From Bacteroidota bacterium (GTDB taxonomy: Bacteria; Bacteroidota; Bacteroidia; Chitinophagales; LD1), in assembly GCA_018267385.1 (NCBI GenBank), contig JAFDYN010000009.1, positions 1 through 64,000 of the forward strand: a DNA stretch of 64,000 nucleotides. Reading direction: 5' to 3'. Position 1 is the first letter of the stretch. Each line of letters starts with the position of its first letter. The notes beneath the pieces were generated by a model. The model had not been told where the DNA came from. It ran no database searches and was given only the letters and a program-made list of their open reading frames with translations. The translations under genes were made by a program, and so were the position numbers. This document shows, one piece after another, positions 9,771 through 16,351 of this stretch.

Positions 9771-9867
9771 TATTTTTTCGCCGGAGTGGACGAACTAATA
9801 GCGCGGATATCTTGTTTTATGATTTTTATCAGTATTTTCAATTCAAGATCTTCGATCCGACCTCACA

Positions 9868-10413
9868 TTGCCTACGCGTCTGAATATATCTGAACAGGAA
9901 CTGGTGGCACGCCTCCAGCGCAATGACCGCGTGGCATATGAGCATCTCTACGACAATTATTGCACAGCACTTTTTGGCGTCATAAACCGCATCATACCTG
10001 ATGAGGAGACGGCCAGCGATGTGCTGCAGGAGGCATTTGTCAAGATATGGAACAATATAAAGGGATATGATGCTGACAAGGGGAAACTTTTCACCTGGAT
10101 GCTCAATATCTGCCGCAATCTGGCCATAGACAAGACAAGGTCAAAAGATTATGGCAATAGTCAGAAAAACCAGAGTACAGAAAAATCCGTAAATCAGTTA
10201 GGTCAGATGCAATCGGAGTCTATCAAGCCTGATCAGATAGGTCTCCGCGAGGTAGTGGGCAAGTTGGATCCCAACGAGCGCCTGCTCATAGACCTGATGT
10301 ACTTCAAGGGATACACACAAGCAGAAATAGCGGAGGAATACAACTTGCCACTCGGTACGGTCAAAACCCGTCTCCGCAGTGCTACCATGAATTTGCGTAA
10401 ATTATTTAAATAG
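9868..10413 (+). CDS. ECF-type RNA polymerase sigma factor (sigma-70 family)
   Basis: 181 residues. Region 2 lies at about 20-90 (YEHLYDNYCTALFGVINRI, then ASDVLQEAFVKIWNNI and FTWMLNICRNLAID), a variable linker at 90-125, and region 4 at about 125-178 with the helix-turn-helix YTQAEIAEEYNLPLGTVKTRL. Length and two-region layout fit ECF sigma factors. The start is a TTG codon at 9868; no ATG lies in frame nearby, and the N-terminus LNISEQELVARLQ is normal for the family. The next gene, 40 bp downstream, encodes the anti-sigma factor, so the pair is almost certainly an operon in which the membrane protein holds this sigma inactive until a signal arrives. Confidence 0.92.
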   Translation: MPTRLNISEQELVARLQRNDRVAYEHLYDNYCTALFGVINRIIPDEETASDVLQEAFVKIWNNIKGYDADKGKLFTWMLNICRNLAIDKTRSKDYGNSQKNQSTEKSVNQLGQMQSESIKPDQIGLREVVGKLDPNERLLIDLMYFKGYTQAEIAEEYNLPLGTVKTRLRSATMNLRKLFK

Positions 10414-10453
10414 CCTAAGGAAAACAGAAGATAAACGACAAGGATAAAGTAAA

Positions 10454-11248
10454 GTGGAAACCAGGGAATACATAGAATCAGGAGTGCTGGAGCTCTACGT
10501 CTACGACCAGCTGTCACCGGCTGAGCGCAGGGAGGTAGAGGCTATGGCTGCGCTCCACCCTGATGTGCGGGCAGAGCTGGAGGCCATACAGGCCGCTATG
10601 GATGGCTATGCCACCGCGGTGCCTGCCACCCCGCCTGCGGCACTGAGAGACCGTATCCTGTCTCAGCTGGACCTGTCTGACGCGGCAGAGCCCCGCACGG
10701 TGCAGATGGCCCCTCCGGGTGGCACCTACATGTGGCTGGCGGCTGCATCGGTAGCGCTCTTTGTCCTCAGCCTGGGTGTCAACTACTACCAGTACTCGCA
10801 GAATAAAGACCTGAACGGCCAGCTGGCACAGCTCCAGTCTGACAAGACGGTGATGGCAGATAATAATGCCCACCTGACCAGGCAGATCAATACCGTGACG
10901 GAGGACCTGACCATCCTGTCCAATCCATCTAATGTGAAGGTGGAGCTGGCCGGGCTGCCTCTCTCGCCTGCGGCGAAAGCTCTGATCTACTGGGATAAGC
11001 AGCGCAAGTCTACCTACATCAATACCGCCGGCCTGCCGCCACTGGCAGAGGGCAAGCAGTACCAGCTCTGGGCCATAGTAGACGGCAAGCCGGTAGACCT
11101 CGGTGTGCTGCCGCTCGGCCCACAGGAAACCATTCTGGCACATATGCATGATGTGACTGAGCCTCAGGCATTTGCTATCACCATAGAGCCTAAGGGCGGC
11201 AGTGCAGGACCTACCCTCGATCAGATGATCGTGCTGGGCAAGATGTAA
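10454..11248 (+). CDS. Anti-sigma factor, RskA-like C-terminal domain
   Basis: 264 residues starting at GTG, with AGGATAAAG just upstream as a plausible ribosome site. The first ~80 residues form an acidic helical cytoplasmic part (ESGVLELYVYDQLSPAERREVEAMAALHPDV) typical of anti-sigma N-domains. A single membrane span follows at about 94-115 (MWLAAASVALFVLSLGVNYY), then a short coiled coil and a C-terminal beta domain with KQYQLWAIVDGKPVDLGVLP and FAITIEPKGGSAGPT, the signature of the RskA/anti-sigma-K family. Because it directly follows the ECF sigma gene, it should bind and inhibit that factor at the membrane. The signal sensed by the periplasmic domain cannot be read from the sequence. 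Confidence 0.88.
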   Translation: METREYIESGVLELYVYDQLSPAERREVEAMAALHPDVRAELEAIQAAMDGYATAVPATPPAALRDRILSQLDLSDAAEPRTVQMAPPGGTYMWLAAASVALFVLSLGVNYYQYSQNKDLNGQLAQLQSDKTVMADNNAHLTRQINTVTEDLTILSNPSNVKVELAGLPLSPAAKALIYWDKQRKSTYINTAGLPPLAEGKQYQLWAIVDGKPVDLGVLPLGPQETILAHMHDVTEPQAFAITIEPKGGSAGPTLDQMIVLGKM

Positions 11249-11303
11249 TCAATCGGTTTTATTGGCAGTAATATGATCTTCATCGCGAGGAGTGACTATG
11301 TAC

Positions 11304-11351
11304 TTTTGTTGCCTGTTGCTGTTTGCTAGTAAAGAGCAACAAGCAACAAAA
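11304..11351. repeat. Hairpin 1 of a covarying hairpin family
   Basis: A 17-nt left arm (11304-11320) pairs with 11335-11351 with a single mismatch; three further T-A pairs inside leave the loop GCTAGT. The core reads TGTTGCCTGTTGC on the left and GCAACAAGCAACA on the right. The sequence ACCAACTG follows. It has the same length and loop design as hairpin 2, 63 bp downstream. Confidence 0.75.
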
Positions 11352-11369
11352 CCAACTGACCCAATCCAG

Positions 11370-11411
11370 TGTTTCCTGTTTCCGTTTCGTAGTAAACGGA
11401 AACAGGAAACA
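11370..11411. repeat. Hairpin 2 of a covarying hairpin family
   Basis: A perfect 17-bp stem (GTTTCCTGTTTCCGTTT at 11371-11387 with its complement at 11394-11410) and the 6-nt loop CGTAGT. Aligned to hairpin 1 over 42 bp without gaps, most differences in the left arm are matched by compensating differences in the right arm (G-C pairs become T-A pairs). ACCAACTG again follows. Confidence 0.8.
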
Positions 11412-11474
11412 ACCAACTGCTGCTTTTGTGAATAACTACACACTCTTTGATATGGTGAAATACGCAAAAAATGC

Positions 11475-11482
11475 TATATTTG
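11475..11482 (+). promoter_or_regulatory. -7 box (TATATTTG) in front of the RNA candidate
   Basis: TATATTTG fits TAnnTTTG exactly. The nearest TTTG upstream (11446-11449) is 25 bp away, longer than the usual 19-21, so the -33 element is doubtful. No protein gene lies downstream on this strand. Confidence 0.4.
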
Positions 11483-11489
11483 CATCGTA

Positions 11490-11633
11490 TTGAAAGCGAA
11501 CTGCTATATCCATATATATGGGTGTATATGGGTGGGTATTTTACTGAAAAGAGTAACTAGCTTTTGATATTTGCACGAAGTGCTGCGCAAAGTCTGTATC
11601 AAGCCTGACGGCTAGTGGATATGGACTTTTTTT
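11490..11633 (+). ncRNA. Candidate structured small RNA (~140 nt)
   Basis: The stretch starts just after a TATATTTG -7 box and ends in seven T's (11627-11633). Nested pairings form one long irregular hairpin: CTATATCC (11504-11511) with GGATATGG (11617-11624); ACTAGC (11556-11561) with GCTAGT (11611-11616); TTGATA (11564-11569) with TATCAA (11597-11602); TTTG (11570-11573) with CAAA (11588-11591); and an apical CAC-GAA-GTG. On the 3' side the two outer stems are contiguous; on the 5' side 44 unpaired nt separate them. A rod-like RNA with an asymmetric internal loop recalls 6S-type RNAs, and a Bacteroidota 6S variant is known, but I cannot identify it as such. The start is estimated from the promoter. 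Confidence 0.4.
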
Positions 11634-11658
11634 ATTTGATAAAGCCTTGACTCGGCTA

Positions 11659-11713
11659 GTACCCGTTGTCCTGTTGTCCCAGCCTCACGGCGTGGGAAAC
11701 AGGAAACGGGTAC
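11659..11713. repeat. Hairpin 3, related to hairpins 1 and 2
   Basis: The left arm 11659-11681 pairs with 11693-11713 around an 11-nt loop, with two single-G bulges on the left. The right arm contains GGAAACAGGAAAC, identical to the right arm core of hairpin 2, so it belongs to the same family. The outer ends extend the stem with GTACCC/GGGTAC. Confidence 0.65.
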
Positions 11714-11826
11714 GTCGCTCTCGTCAGGCTGGTGTGGTCAGAGGAAAACTTCTTTTGATTAAACGCTTGCAAACAAGAGCGCGTCATTCCGAGAAAATTC
11801 CCTTGATAAACAGATATGATATTTTC

Positions 11827-11886
11827 GAAGGAATCCCAAACCTCAATGGGTCAGTCTGCGTCATTTGTGTATTCGGGGATTCCTTC
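11827..11886. repeat. Inverted repeat GAAGGAATCCC / GGGATTCCTTC
   Basis: Perfect 11-bp arms at 11827-11837 and 11876-11886 enclose 38 nt. Together with CGTCATTCCGAG just upstream (about 11784), this resembles the GTCATTCC/GGAATC-type intergenic repeats that I know to be scattered in Bacteroidota genomes. There is no evidence of a function. Confidence 0.55.
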
Positions 11887-12003
11887 CCGACCAGAGGTGC
11901 GGGACAGGTCAGTTTTATCGCGCCTATTTTATAGTTGGAAAAACTTCGGATGACGCCCATTGGGTATAGACATACTTTGTTAGATTGACTTTTGCAATCA
12001 GTA

Positions 12004-12034
12004 ATTCTGTAAATCCGTAATTCCGTAAATCCCG
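12004..12034. repeat. Solo copy of an A/T-rich repeat related to the GxxExxY flanking repeats
   Basis: Starting ATTCTGTAAAT and continuing with CCGTAATTCCGTAAATCCCG, this 31-bp stretch aligns with the 35-bp inverted repeats at 18225-18259 and 18691-18725 with one single-base gap and a handful of T/C changes. It abuts the 3' end of purA and no GxxExxY gene is near. Confidence 0.5.
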
Positions 12035-12036
12035 TA

Positions 12037-13326
12037 CTACGCGATCGCCTCCAGCTTATTTTTGAAGAGCAGCTTCTCGCGCTCAGGGCCGGTAGAGAGC
12101 ATCGTGATAGGAGTAGCCAGGTGACTCTCGAGGAATGTCAGGTAGCTGCGCAGGTTCTCAGGCAGCTCCTCTACAGAGCCATAGCCGCCGAGGTCCTGCT
12201 TCCAGCCCGGGAAGGAGCGGTACACAGGATCTATCTGCACGTCATTGATATCGTATGGTATCGCATCTGTCTGCTTGCCATCTATTTTGTAGTGCGTGCA
12301 GGCCTCTATCTGGTCAAAGTCATTCAGCACGTCAGCCTTGGTCATGGCTATCTGTGTGATGCCATTGATCATGATGCCGTAGCGCAGGGCAGGCAGGTCT
12401 ATCCAGCCACAGCGGCGCTTGCGGCCCGTGGTAGCGCCAAACTCAAATCCTATCTGGCGGATACGCTCACCGGTCTCATTGTCCAGCTCGGTAGGGAAGG
12501 GGCCACCACCCACGCGGGTGCAGTAGGCCTTGGCGATGCCGATCACTTCCTTCACCTTGGTCGGTGAGATACCGAGGCCATTGCAGGCACCGGAGCTGAT
12601 GGTGTTTGACGAAGTCACAAAAGGATAGGTGCCAAAGTCGATGTCGAGCATCGTGCCTTGTGCGCCTTCGGCCAGGATCGTCTTGCCCTTGCTGATCATG
12701 TCATTCAGGTAGTACTCGGAGTCGATGAGGTTTTCATAAGAACGCAGCGTCTCTATCGCTTCAAACCACTTATTCTCCTCCTCCGTCACGTCAAATGCGA
12801 AGTCATATTGCTTCGCCAGGTGGAGGTGCTTCTCCTTGATGCGCTGGTACATGCCCTTGAAGTCTGAGGACAGGATATCGCCCATACGGAGGCCATTGCG
12901 GCCTGTTTTATCCATGTAGGTAGGAGTGATGCCGCGCAGGGTAGAGCCTATCTTAGACTGGCCTTTGGCAGCCTCTGAGGCAGCGTCCAGCACCTTGTGC
13001 ATAGGCAGTATCAGGTGCGCCTTCTTGGAGATAAAGAGGCGGCCCTTCACCGGTATATTCTTGCTCTCCAGTGTGGTGATCTCGCGTACGAGGGTCACGG
13101 GGTCTATCACTACGCCATTGCCTATGATATTGACAGGCTTGCCGTGCATGATGCCGCTAGGTACGGTGTGGAGCACGGTCTTCTCGCCATCTATCACCAG
13201 TGTGTGGCCGGCATTTGGCCCGCCCTGAAAGCGTGCTATCACATCATATTGCGGGGCCAGGTAGTCTACTATTTTGCCCTTGCCCTCATCTCCCCACTGC
13301 AGTCCTAAAAGTATATCGACGAACAT
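12037..13326 (-). CDS. purA: Adenylosuccinate synthase
   Basis: 429 residues, full length. It joins IMP and aspartate using GTP to form adenylosuccinate, the first step from IMP to AMP, in the cytosol. The N-terminus MFVDILLGLQWGDEGKGKIVDYL carries the family P-loop-like GDEGKGK with the catalytic Asp and Lys, followed by the catalytic His in the GGPNAGHTL motif. Further motifs are GTTGRKRRCGW (IMP and nucleotide contacts) and the C-terminal LSTGPEREK. It is transcribed toward the hairpin-rich gap. The STAS gene lies 142 bp upstream on the same strand. A TATTAAGTAGTTAGTA-type repeat lies directly in front of its start, as it does in front of purL. Confidence 0.97.
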   Translation of the reverse strand: MFVDILLGLQWGDEGKGKIVDYLAPQYDVIARFQGGPNAGHTLVIDGEKTVLHTVPSGIMHGKPVNIIGNGVVIDPVTLVREITTLESKNIPVKGRLFISKKAHLILPMHKVLDAASEAAKGQSKIGSTLRGITPTYMDKTGRNGLRMGDILSSDFKGMYQRIKEKHLHLAKQYDFAFDVTEEENKWFEAIETLRSYENLIDSEYYLNDMISKGKTILAEGAQGTMLDIDFGTYPFVTSSNTISSGACNGLGISPTKVKEVIGIAKAYCTRVGGGPFPTELDNETGERIRQIGFEFGATTGRKRRCGWIDLPALRYGIMINGITQIAMTKADVLNDFDQIEACTHYKIDGKQTDAIPYDINDVQIDPVYRSFPGWKQDLGGYGSVEELPENLRSYLTFLESHLATPITMLSTGPEREKLLFKNKLEAIA

Positions 13327-13336
13327 TTTCTTCTGA

Positions 13337-13384
13337 AAGTATTAAGTAGTTAGTATAAAGTATTGAGTAGTGCGTATTGAGACA
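13337..13384. repeat. AGTATTAAGTAGTTAGTA-type repeat upstream of purA
   Basis: AAAGTATTAAGTAGTTAGTA, followed by degenerate half-copies (AAAGTATTGAGTAG, TGCGTATTGAG), starts ten bases before the purA start codon. The same motif in the same orientation precedes purL at 62208-62235. It may be a shared element or merely a dispersed intergenic repeat. Confidence 0.5.
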
Positions 13385-13428
13385 ATGGGCAACCACCCGG
13401 TTTTATTTCATTTCTATAAAGCACAAAT

Positions 13429-13443
13429 GCCGCGTGATGCGGC
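13429..13443 (-). terminator. Weak terminator hairpin after the STAS gene
   Basis: GCCGC (13429-13433) and GCGGC (13439-13443) form a short G+C stem 26 nt after the stop of the STAS gene on the minus strand, followed there by ATTTG. It is short and lacks a long T-run, so termination may be incomplete. Confidence 0.4.
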
Positions 13444-13468
13444 CTTTTCATCGGGTCAGGATATTGGC

Positions 13469-13807
13469 TTACGCGAGGCTTTTCACCGCTTCCTCTTCAG
13501 ACGCGGAGATGCTGAAGGCGCTCTCGAGCTTCATCATCTTCAGGATCTTGGTCATCAGCTCAGGCACATTGCAGAGGTACATCTCGCCACCTGCGTTCTT
13601 GACCTTGGCCAGTGATGTCATCAGCATGCCGAGGCCGGTACTGTTGATATACTTCAGGTCAGTCAGGTTAAAGAGGACCTTCTTTACCCCACCCTCCAGT
13701 TGCTCCTTTACGTATTCCAGCACAGGGCCGTTGGCATTCTCACCCAGCAGGTTTCCGCTCAGGTATATCACGGCTACGCCGTCCTTTACTTCTTTCTTTA
13801 TCTCCAT
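13469..13807 (-). CDS. STAS-domain anti-sigma factor antagonist (SpoIIAA-like)
   Basis: 112 residues, one STAS domain. The strand MEIKKEVKDGVAVIYLSGNLLGENA is followed by the diagnostic LTDLKYINSTGLGMLMTSL, with Ser56 at the position phosphorylated in SpoIIAA/RsbV-type antagonists. These proteins release a sigma factor from an anti-sigma kinase when dephosphorylated, although in Bacteroidota similar proteins may have other partners. No partner kinase or PP2C phosphatase is adjacent, and the anti-sigma factor at 10454-11248 is of the RskA type, which does not use STAS partners. Its start lies only 5 bp after the stop of the Fur-family gene, so the two form an operon. Confidence 0.88.
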   Translation of the reverse strand: MEIKKEVKDGVAVIYLSGNLLGENANGPVLEYVKEQLEGGVKKVLFNLTDLKYINSTGLGMLMTSLAKVKNAGGEMYLCNVPELMTKILKMMKLESAFSISASEEEAVKSLA

Positions 13808-13812
13808 ATCGT

Positions 13813-14298
13813 TTAGTTTTTAGATGCCTTGTGCTCCATCTCTCTCCGTACCTGGCAGGTGCCGCAGACGCCGTAGCAGTAGAGGGTGTGATGGGTGATC
13901 TTAAAGTTGAGCAGCTCGCCCATCATCGTCCTGATCTGCTGTATGCGCGGATCGCAAAATTCGACAACTTTTTTGCAATCTACACAAATAATATGGTCAT
14001 GCTGTTTGTAGCCGTATGATTTTTCGTACTGTGCCTGATTCTTGCCAAACTGGTGCTTCTTGATCAGGTCGCAGGAGACGAGTAGCTCTAGTGTATTGTA
14101 GATCGTAGCGCGGGATACGTTGATGCCCTTGGCCATGAGGTCTGTGTATAGCTGCTCTGCCTCAAAGTGATCTGTGCGGCTGTATATCTCCTCCAGTATC
14201 GCGTAGCGCTCTGTGGTCTTGCGCTGTCCTTTCTGCTCGAGGTAGGCCGAGAAGATGCTATGCACCTCCCGGTATGTTTCTTCATTCAAAACGCTCAC
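13813..14298 (-). CDS. Fur-family transcriptional regulator
   Basis: About 161 residues from the GTG at 14298. The N-domain is a winged helix (QRKTTERYAILEEIYSRTDHFEAEQLYTDLMAKGINVSRATIYNTLELLVSCDLI) with the conserved H-F-x-A-E-x-L and S-x-A-T-I/V-Y-x-T-L signatures. The C-domain has the metal-site motif HDHIICVDC and a second cysteine pair CYGVCGTCQ, the structural zinc site. The open frame continues to a TTG at 14364, but the extra 22 residues look nothing like the family, so I prefer the GTG; a TTG at 14304 is another option. Whether it senses iron, zinc or peroxide (Fur, Zur or PerR) cannot be decided by eye. It is followed immediately by the STAS gene. Confidence 0.9.
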   Translation of the reverse strand: MSVLNEETYREVHSIFSAYLEQKGQRKTTERYAILEEIYSRTDHFEAEQLYTDLMAKGINVSRATIYNTLELLVSCDLIKKHQFGKNQAQYEKSYGYKQHDHIICVDCKKVVEFCDPRIQQIRTMMGELLNFKITHHTLYCYGVCGTCQVRREMEHKASKN

Positions 14299-14368
14299 GC
14301 TCAAAAATAGGGAGAAAAGGGGAGATTTCGGAGAGGTAGTAGACAGAATGTGAATAATGGGCAAGGGA

Positions 14369-14475
14369 CGACGGTCAACAGACTACGGACAAATGCAAAT
14401 GCGGAAGTCAGGACAAGGGAGTACAATCTATGAACAAATGTATTAACCGTCGTCCGTAGTCAGTCGTCCGTGGTC
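14369..14475. repeat. Inverted GTCCGTAGTC repeat between divergent genes
   Basis: GACTACGGAC (14381-14390) is the exact reverse complement of GTCCGTAGTC (14452-14461), and both are embedded in imperfect GACGACGG / CCGTCGTCC units. The repeat lies in the 292-bp divergent gap between the Fur-family gene and the next plus-strand gene, which otherwise shows nothing I recognise. Confidence 0.55.
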
Positions 14476-14590
14476 CTTTTTATGGAAAATAAGCCGCTCT
14501 GTCATCTATGCTAAAAAGTGTGAAGCCGGTACCTCTGGACGCTCATACGCAATAAGATGGGCCGGATAACGTATTAATGATCTAAACCCG

Positions 14591-15844
14591 ATGACCATGA
14601 AAAGGATGCTGATAGGTGCTGCCGCGCTGGTGGCGATCGTGATCGGTGTGTATGTTTTCTCCCGGCCGACACACACTACGCAATGGACAAAGACTGTCAC
14701 TACGAGTGACACCACTACGTCCTATGCAGCTAACGATAATAACGACTCGCTGGTGATAGATACTGCCGGGCTTTTTGATCTCGCGGCCATCCATCGGTAT
14801 AAACCTGACCCCGCAGCGATGACAGAGGCTGTCCGGCTAGATGTGATGACCGACACCATGCAGGACACGTATGAGATGCAGCGGCTGATGGCCAGGGCAG
14901 TGCGGCTATTCCCGGCACGGCAGCTATACTGGACGCTATCCAATGCTGTAAACGACAGAAACCCTGCTACAGAGGTGGTGTACAATAAGCTAAGGGCCTT
15001 CGCCGATAGTATCTCATGGCCACCCTCATACTATCTCTCTGCTGCCAGATATGCGCTGGCCAAGGGCGATAGCGACGTATGTGTCCGTCTACTCGGCTGG
15101 TCCATGGCAGACGACTCTACTGTAGGCGGGCAGATAGCGGCTGATAGCTACTTTCAGCGGCTGGACGCCTATCAGCCCTTTTACAGGCTCATGGATGAGC
15201 ACCTGTCTGGCAGGCAGGGACAGGCTGCTGCGCTGCGTACTATGGCGCACTCCTCCCACACCGCGCTGCCGTATGATCTCACACCGGAGGAAGTCTTCAG
15301 AAAGCATGGCTATGAGAATGAGGAAGGTTTTAATGGTCATGTATACAATGTGAGTGACGATGCCATGCGCGACCTGATCCGTGGCAATAGAGACAGGTAC
15401 TTCTCCCGCTCTACAGATCATAGTGTCAATTTTGTCGCCTCGCTACATCTCAGTGACAGTTTCTATACCTACATCTACGCTGATCAGGACCTGGTAAATG
15501 TAGACGGCAATAGCTGGGACTGGGAGACCTTTGACGCACCTAGTGGTTTCGTACTGATCAATATCGACAGGGCCGGCCATAAACTGGGCGAGCAGAAGAT
15601 AGGCTGCTCCTGTAGCCCGATACATATCACCACCGCCGTGGTAGATAGCTCCGGCCTCATCACCTCTACAGACCTGAAGCAGATCTGGAAGAAAAACCCG
15701 CTGAGCGCCGGCTACAAGGGCAATAAAGTAGTGGACCGCAAAGTACTCGCGACACATTACTACCAGGTAGCGCCAGATGGCAAGATCAATCCTTTATCAG
15801 GATCGCAGCAGGAGGTGCGACCTGTTTTGTCACTGGCGTGGTAG
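14591..15844 (+). CDS. Membrane-anchored or exported protein of unknown function
   Basis: 417 residues; I do not recognise the family. An N-terminal hydrophobic stretch (MLIGAAALVAIVIGVYVFS, residues 5-23) is either a signal anchor or a signal peptide without a clear cleavage site. The rest is polar and rich in Asp, Tyr and Thr. The middle part (about 75-210) is helical and could hold TPR-like helix pairs. The C-terminal ~130 residues look beta-rich and contain GEQKIGCSCSPIHITTAVVDSSGLI, with a CSC pair. No lipobox is seen. It stands alone between divergent and convergent neighbours, so context gives no clue. Codon use is like its neighbours, so it is a real gene but without an assigned role. 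Confidence 0.75.
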   Translation: MTMKRMLIGAAALVAIVIGVYVFSRPTHTTQWTKTVTTSDTTTSYAANDNNDSLVIDTAGLFDLAAIHRYKPDPAAMTEAVRLDVMTDTMQDTYEMQRLMARAVRLFPARQLYWTLSNAVNDRNPATEVVYNKLRAFADSISWPPSYYLSAARYALAKGDSDVCVRLLGWSMADDSTVGGQIAADSYFQRLDAYQPFYRLMDEHLSGRQGQAAALRTMAHSSHTALPYDLTPEEVFRKHGYENEEGFNGHVYNVSDDAMRDLIRGNRDRYFSRSTDHSVNFVASLHLSDSFYTYIYADQDLVNVDGNSWDWETFDAPSGFVLINIDRAGHKLGEQKIGCSCSPIHITTAVVDSSGLITSTDLKQIWKKNPLSAGYKGNKVVDRKVLATHYYQVAPDGKINPLSGSQQEVRPVLSLAW

Positions 15845-15852
15845 GGCATAAA

Positions 15853-15879
15853 AAAGCCCGGCTATGACACCAGGCCTTT
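15853..15879 (-). terminator. Imperfect hairpin between converging genes
   Basis: AAAGCCCGG (15853-15861) pairs with CCAGGCCTT (15870-15878) with two mismatches. The run of A's on the left gives a T-run on the minus strand, which suits the small secreted protein gene ending at 15904. Confidence 0.5.
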
Positions 15880-15903
15880 CAGTCGACTTAAAACTATCTT
15901 GGA

Positions 15904-16236
15904 TTACTTCACTCCGGCGTGGCGGGTGATAGTCTGAGATTCTACGTTACCGTTTGAGAGGGTATAGATGGTGATGGAGTAGGCCTCACCCTTGGCGAGA
16001 GTCGTCTCGTCAAAGTTGATATTGCTACCATAGCCACTGGCCAGCGTGCGGCCTTCGGTGTTTTTGACATCATAGTTGATGAGCGCATCGGCTACAGGGC
16101 CCTCAGATCCTGTGGCTGCGATGTGGAAAGTTTTGGCGTCTACCTGGGTACACTCTACGCTGACCATAGATGCAGCGTTAGCAAAGAAGCAAGAGGCAGC
16201 AAAAGCTGCTACAAACAGGGCTCGTGTTACTTTCAT
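15904..16236 (-). CDS. Small secreted protein of unknown function
   Basis: 110 residues from the ATG at 16236, where AAAAGA provides an A-rich leader; the frame extends upstream to a GTG at 16263 but that start looks inferior. A signal peptide (KVTRALFVAAFAASCFFANA, cleaved after ANA) is followed by ~90 residues of predicted beta-strands (SMVSVECTQVDAKTFHIAATGSEGP, INYDVKNTEGRTLASG, SITIYTLSNGNVESQTI). The layout, alternating strands with a closing Thr-Arg-His tail, is like a small Ig/Fn3-like domain, but I cannot name a family. One cysteine remains in the mature part. There is no sorting domain, so it probably stays in the periplasm or is released. Confidence 0.75.
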   Translation of the reverse strand: MKVTRALFVAAFAASCFFANAASMVSVECTQVDAKTFHIAATGSEGPVADALINYDVKNTEGRTLASGYGSNINFDETTLAKGEAYSITIYTLSNGNVESQTITRHAGVK

Positions 16237-16351
16237 TCTTTTGTTTTTGTTGTTTTTACGCACCAGTTATTGAATAGTTACGAATTAAGGATAAAAACAA
16301 ACGCAAAAGGGATATTTAACAAATATATCTCACACAAATATCAGAGATATA

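Larger units (their letters stand above)
11249..12036. other. 788-bp gene-free region rich in hairpins
   Basis: Between the converging anti-sigma gene and purA no credible protein gene is visible. The short ORFs here run through inverted repeats and have no family resemblance. The region holds, in order: two related hairpins (11304-11351, 11370-11411), a -7 promoter box (11475-11482), a candidate structured RNA ending in seven T's (about 11490-11633), a third hairpin related to the first two (11659-11713), a longer-loop inverted repeat (11827-11886), and an A/T-rich repeat resembling those around the GxxExxY gene (12004-12034). Each is listed separately. Confidence 0.7.

Noticed and set aside
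11249..11467. 72-codon minus-strand open frame
   Set aside because: It consists mainly of the two palindromes; the protein is Gln/Asn-rich noise.
11647..11934. 95-codon plus-strand open frame in the purA/anti-sigma gap
   Set aside because: It runs through hairpin 3 and another inverted repeat, has no recognisable family or composition, and most of it reads as repeat translation.
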